A model generated the notes under the pieces. It made no database searches, was not told the origin of the DNA, and worked only from the letters and a program-made list of their open reading frames with translations. A stretch of DNA of 64,000 nt from Paractinoplanes aksuensis (GTDB lineage: Bacteria; Actinomycetota; Actinomycetes; Mycobacteriales; Micromonosporaceae), in NCBI RefSeq assembly GCF_024137025.1, contig NZ_JAMYJR010000038.1:151564-215563 (forward strand), read 5' to 3'. Both the position numbers and the translations under genes were made by a program. Position 1 is the first letter of the stretch. Each line of letters starts with the position of its first letter. Below are positions 60,789-64,000 of this stretch, in pieces.

Positions 60789-61730
60789 GTGTTCGGAAAG
60801 AAGCTTGTCGGGCAGATGATTGCCCGCAGTTCGGAGAACGCCACCGACCGGCGCCGGTTCCTGCAGAGCGCAGGGGCGCTCGGGCTTGGCATCGTCGGCG
60901 CCGGTGCGCTGCGTTCCAGCGCGGCTCTCGCCGACTCGGACGTGGCCGGCACCGTCGCCGAAGCAGCCGCTCCCAGCGACGGCGCCGTCCTGAACTTCGC
61001 CCTCAACCTCGAATACCTCGAGGCTGAGTTCTATTCGTACGCCGTGCACGGGCACGGCCTCGCCGATGGCCTGACCACCGGTACCGGACGCCGCGGCGGG
61101 GTCACCGGCGGCAAAAAGGTGCCGTTCAAGACCAGCCGCATCCGTCAGTACGCCACCGAGATCGCGGCCGACGAACTGGCCCACGTCAAATTCCTGCGGG
61201 GAGCGCTCGGTTCCGCCGCCGTGTCGCGGCCGGCCATCAACATCCGCGACAGCTTCACCGCGGCCGCGCGGGCGGCCAAGCTGATCGGGCCGAACGCCGT
61301 GTTCGACCCGTACGCCAACGAGAACAACTTCCTGCTGGCTGCGTTCCTGTTCGAGGACGTCGGCGTGACCGCGTACAAAGGCGCTGCTCCGCTGATCACC
61401 AACAAGACGTACCTCGAGGCGGCCGCGGGCATCCTGTCGGCCGAGGCGTACCACGCCGCGACGATCCGGTCCTCGCTGTTCGAGAAGGACTTGGCGCCGC
61501 AGGTCGTCAAGCTCTCTGCCGCCCGGAACATGCTGGACGGTTACGGCGACGAGGACCAGGCGATCATTCGCGACAAGAATGCCAACATCAACCCGACCGA
61601 CAAGAACGGCATCAACTTCAGCCGTTCCTACGACCGGGTGTTGAACATCGTCTACCTCAACCCGAACAAGACCACCAAGGGCGGCTTCTACCCCTGGGGC
61701 GTCAACGGTGAGCTGAACACCAGTTCCTGA
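60789..61730 (+). CDS. Tat-exported ferritin-like protein
   Basis: A 313-aa protein from GTG 60789 with AGGAG 8 nt upstream. The N-terminus is a twin-arginine signal (ATDRRRFLQSAGALGLGIVG, cleavage near AALADS). The mature part is a four-helix ferritin_2/desiccation-related (PCC13-62-like) domain: NFALNLEYLEAEFYSYAVHG, ATEIAADELAHVKFLRGALG, AAGILSAEAYHAATIRSSLF. The Glu and His residues in LEAEFY, DELAHV and EAYHA could form a di-iron or di-manganese site. It precedes the Nramp transporter by 58 nt, which suggests a metal-related pair. Precise function unknown. Confidence 0.87.
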   Translation: MFGKKLVGQMIARSSENATDRRRFLQSAGALGLGIVGAGALRSSAALADSDVAGTVAEAAAPSDGAVLNFALNLEYLEAEFYSYAVHGHGLADGLTTGTGRRGGVTGGKKVPFKTSRIRQYATEIAADELAHVKFLRGALGSAAVSRPAINIRDSFTAAARAAKLIGPNAVFDPYANENNFLLAAFLFEDVGVTAYKGAAPLITNKTYLEAAAGILSAEAYHAATIRSSLFEKDLAPQVVKLSAARNMLDGYGDEDQAIIRDKNANINPTDKNGINFSRSYDRVLNIVYLNPNKTTKGGFYPWGVNGELNTSS

Positions 61731-61740
61731 GCCGTGCCGG

Positions 61741-61767
61741 ACGGGCCCGCCATGCCGGCGGGCCCGT
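61741..61767 (+). terminator. Strong stem-loop between ferritin-like gene and mntH
   Basis: ACGGGCCCGCC (61741-61751) and GGCGGGCCCGT (61757-61767) form an 11-bp perfect stem with a 5-nt loop. It lies 10 nt after the ferritin-like stop and 21 nt before the transporter start. No U-tract follows. It could end the first transcript, or set a lower level of the second gene by partial termination. Confidence 0.6.
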
Positions 61768-61788
61768 GACCCCGAGGAAGACACCAAC

Positions 61789-63057
61789 ATGGCTCAAACG
61801 CAAAACCCGATGACGTACGCCCTGCCGCCGCTCGGGCGCCGCGGCACCCGACCGGTCCGGCTGCGAGCAGCCACCGCGCTCGGTCCCGCATTCGTAGCTG
61901 CCATCGCCTACGTGGACCCGGGCAACTTTGCCACGAATTTCGCCGCCGGTGCCAGCACCGGCTACCAACTGGTCTGGGTTGTCGTCCTGGCCAACTTGGT
62001 CGCGATGCCCATCCAATTCATGTCGGCCAAGCTCGGCGTGGCCACCGGCCGCAGTCTGCCCCACGTCTTCCGCGACACCTTTCCCGGACCCCGCTCCTGG
62101 GTGATGTGGGGGCAGGCCGAGATCGTAGCGATGGCCACCGACCTGGCGGAATTCGTTGGCGCCGCGATCGGGCTGTACCTGCTGTTCGGCATCCCGATGC
62201 CGCTCGCCGCCGCGATCACCGCCGTCATCTCGTTCGCCGTACTCGCCTTGCAGCGCCGCGGATACCGCCCTTTCGAACTGGCGATCGGCGCCATGCTCGC
62301 GATGATCTGCGCCGGCTTCCTCTACCTGGCCGTACGCGTCCCGCCGTCGGCCTCGGAAAGCCTCAATGGCCTGCTGCCCAGCATCGGCGGTGACAACGTC
62401 CTGCTGCTCGCAGTCGGCATCATCGGCGCCACCGTCATGCCGCACGCCATCTACCTGCACTCGGGACTGATGCGCGGCCGCGCGGCCGGCCGCACCGCCG
62501 GCGAGAAGCGGGAACTGCTGCGCTTGGAGCGCATCGACATCGCCATCGCCATGAGCCTGGCCGGTCTGGTCAATCTCAGCATGCTGGCCATCGCCGCCAA
62601 ACTGTTCCACCGCGGCCCGGGCACCCCCGCGATCACTCTCGACTCGGTGCACGTCGGCCTCGACAACCTGGTCGGCGGCGCCGCCGCCTTGGCCTTCGCC
62701 GCGGCCCTGCTCGCTTCCGGCATCGCATCGTCCAGCGTCGGCACCGCAGCCGGGCAAATGGTGATGGATGGATTCCTCCGTACGCGTATTCCCCTGGCCG
62801 TCAGGCGTTCGGTCACCATGGCCCCGGCGGTGGTGCTGCTCTGCTCCGGGGTCGACCCGACCCGTGCACTCGTACTCAGCCAGGTCGTTCTGTCCTTCGG
62901 TATCCCCTTCGCGCTGGTCGGCCTGCTCGTGCTGACCAGCCGCCGCAGCCTCATGGGCGAGCACGTCAACAGCCGGTTCACCGTGGTCGCCATGACCGCG
63001 GTCGTAGCCGTTCTCAGCGGACTCAACATCCTTTTGTTAGGCCAGCAACTCCTGTAG
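61789..63057 (+). CDS. mntH: Nramp-family divalent metal transporter
   Basis: A 422-aa inner-membrane transporter with about eleven helices. The helix-1 metal site DPGNFATNF at about residues 44-52 and the helix-6 motif MPHAIYLHS (Met and His contacts) are both present. These residues bind Mn(II) or Fe(II) in MntH, which imports the metal with protons. ATG 61789; GAGGAAGAC lies upstream. It follows the Tat ferritin-like gene across a stem-loop. No MntR-type site was recognised. Confidence 0.92.
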   Translation: MAQTQNPMTYALPPLGRRGTRPVRLRAATALGPAFVAAIAYVDPGNFATNFAAGASTGYQLVWVVVLANLVAMPIQFMSAKLGVATGRSLPHVFRDTFPGPRSWVMWGQAEIVAMATDLAEFVGAAIGLYLLFGIPMPLAAAITAVISFAVLALQRRGYRPFELAIGAMLAMICAGFLYLAVRVPPSASESLNGLLPSIGGDNVLLLAVGIIGATVMPHAIYLHSGLMRGRAAGRTAGEKRELLRLERIDIAIAMSLAGLVNLSMLAIAAKLFHRGPGTPAITLDSVHVGLDNLVGGAAALAFAAALLASGIASSSVGTAAGQMVMDGFLRTRIPLAVRRSVTMAPAVVLLCSGVDPTRALVLSQVVLSFGIPFALVGLLVLTSRRSLMGEHVNSRFTVVAMTAVVAVLSGLNILLLGQQLL

Positions 63058-63164
63058 CCAGAGACGCCTTACTTGCCGATTTTCTGAGCCGCTGATCCCC
63101 ATCCGGAGCCAATCGAGCGCCGAATCATGGTCCGAGCGGCAAATTCTGCAGGAAGGGCACGGTT

Positions 63165-63719
63165 ATGGGCGAACGCGACATCAGCCGTCGGTCCGGGCAC
63201 CTTGTTTCCTTGTCCGGTCGGCAACTTCTGGATAGCCTGCTCCGGACCCCGCTGCCACCAATCAAATCGAGGATGCGCGACGGGTTGGCCCAGCTGCGCG
63301 ACTGCCGCGCCGAGTTCGCCGAACTCAGAGAAGCAACGGCACGCCTGGCCGACGGCGCCTGGTCGGTGCCCCCGCCTCACCTGCGCGAGACCGTGATGGC
63401 CGGCATCGCGAATACCCGGCAGTTGCCGCCCGAGCAGGCCGCCCGGCCGAGCGCAACCGGATCGTCGCGCCGGGTGCGACTGGGCGCGGCAGCAGCGGCG
63501 CTGGTCGCGGCAGCCGGGACTGGCTCGTTGGTCTACGCGGTGCAGGACCATCGGGTCGATCAGCAGCGTCGGCTCACCGAGGCCGCGCAGGCCGGTGAAG
63601 CCCGGGTCCGCGCTGTCGACGGCCTGCCGAACTCGCCCGAGGTCGGCGTCACGATCGAGCCCACGCCGGGTTCGCCCACTCCGGCGGCTCCGTTGCAGGC
63701 ACTCGTGAAATTGACCTGA
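63165..63719 (+). CDS. Shortened RskA-like anti-sigma factor (probably degenerate)
   Basis: A 184-aa protein. The segment RDCRAEFAELREATARLADG, AWSVPPPHLRETVMAGIA matches the cytoplasmic half of actinobacterial anti-sigma-K factors, and LGAAAAALVAAAGTGSLVYA at about 105-125 is the membrane helix. The zinc-binding HxxxCxxC is reduced to a single Cys. Outside the membrane only the beginning (RRLTEAAQAGEARVRAV) and very end (GVTIEPTPGSPTPAAPLQAL) of the RskA domain remain, joined by VDGLPNSPE. About 80 residues seem lost in frame. No sigK lies upstream; the fasciclin gene expected of such loci follows 72 nt later. Confidence 0.6.
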   Translation: MGERDISRRSGHLVSLSGRQLLDSLLRTPLPPIKSRMRDGLAQLRDCRAEFAELREATARLADGAWSVPPPHLRETVMAGIANTRQLPPEQAARPSATGSSRRVRLGAAAAALVAAAGTGSLVYAVQDHRVDQQRRLTEAAQAGEARVRAVDGLPNSPEVGVTIEPTPGSPTPAAPLQALVKLT

Positions 63720-63791
63720 GAACCACCCATCCGGGTCAGCAACCGTCCCGAATAAACCATGTATAGCCGCTAAAAACGGAGGAAACACGTC

Positions 63792-64000
63792 ATGCGCGCC
63801 ACCAAGCTCACCGCCCTGACCGCCGCCACGCTCTTCTCGATCTCGCTGGCGGCCTGTGGCAGCAACGACAACGACAGCGGCGCCGGCGAGCCGGCGGCCG
63901 CACCCACCATGACCAGCCCCGCGCCGATGGCGTCGAGTGCCGCCCCGGCCATGGAGAACTTCGGCGCCGGCTGTGCCGCCGTGCCGACCGACCCGGCGAA
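63792..64000 (+). CDS. 5' part of a fasciclin-type (MPT70/83-like) lipoprotein
   Basis: ATG 63792, preceded by GGAGGAA, opens a frame that runs off the window (69 codons seen). The lipoprotein signal ends in SLAAC with Cys22, followed by a Ser/Ala/Pro linker and FGAGCAAVPTDPA, the sequence that begins FAS1-domain surface lipoproteins of actinobacteria. In Mycobacterium such genes (mpt70, mpt83) are controlled by SigK/RskA, which fits the RskA-like gene just upstream. The FAS1 domain itself lies beyond the right edge. Confidence 0.75.
   Translation, partial: MRATKLTALTAATLFSISLAACGSNDNDSGAGEPAAAPTMTSPAPMASSAAPAMENFGAGCAAVPTDPA

Overview
The window is one contiguous piece of a very GC-rich (about 70% by eye) actinobacterial chromosome. 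Several traits point to the family Micromonosporaceae, with Actinoplanes or a close relative the best guess. These are many GTG starts, 4-bp ATGA/GTGA gene overlaps, AfsR/SARP regulators, SigE-family ECF sigma factors, a mycothiol-type ArsC, and chemotaxis and c-di-GMP genes that would suit an organism with motile spores. The assignment is inference, because no rRNA or other marker gene is present. I saw no tRNA, rRNA, CRISPR array, intact transposase or phage.

Layout. 1-6.2 kb: regulators (two paralogous GntR/FCD proteins, an ECF sigma factor, a 911-aa LuxR/LAL ATPase, an AraC protein). 6.3-20 kb: a duplicated module of GMC flavin oxidoreductase plus AfsR-like SARP, with an ECF sigma factor, an alpha/beta hydrolase, DUF2625, TetR, GNAT and OhrR-like MarR genes between them. 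20-27 kb: an orphan peptide-binding lipoprotein, a STAS protein, glucose-6-phosphate dehydrogenase, then a graveyard of gene fragments (GH65 phosphorylase, sugar kinase, FAD monooxygenase). 27-35.5 kb: a signalling island. A FIST sensor and a PAS/GGDEF-EAL locus face a membrane-anchored MCP-PilZ protein, a soluble four-PAS chemoreceptor and a triple-CheW scaffold; no CheA, CheY or CheB/R is present. 36.6-41.1 kb: an arsenic island (arsC, aquaglyceroporin, ArsR-ArsC fusion, arsR; divergently a truncated ArsR, arsN1 and an ArsO-like flavoprotein). 41-45.5 kb: a translationally coupled pair, a LacI-type ligand-binding domain fused to GGDEF, then a membrane GGDEF-EAL protein. 45.8-53.2 kb: small regulators and membrane proteins, several of them broken. 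53.35-59.46 kb: a 2034-aa secreted RHS/YD-repeat polymorphic toxin with a pretoxin HINT domain and a C-terminal deaminase domain of the SCP1.201/DddA type. It faces a SUKH-like gene across a 150-bp pure G/C tract. 60.8-64 kb: a Tat-exported ferritin-like protein, an Nramp metal transporter, a shortened RskA-like anti-sigma factor and the start of a fasciclin-type lipoprotein.

Three cross-cutting observations stand out. (1) An AT-rich 14-bp palindrome overlaps the start codons of both GntR paralogues, and a 12/14 match precedes the MarR gene, which suggests a shared local regulon. (2) The RHS deaminase toxin and the CheA-less chemosensory/c-di-GMP island are the strongest candidates for new biology. 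(3) At least eight genes across the window look like family members from which an internal block has been removed, some in frame and some not. Together with the G/C homopolymer tract, this means assembly error should be excluded before these genes are called pseudogenes.
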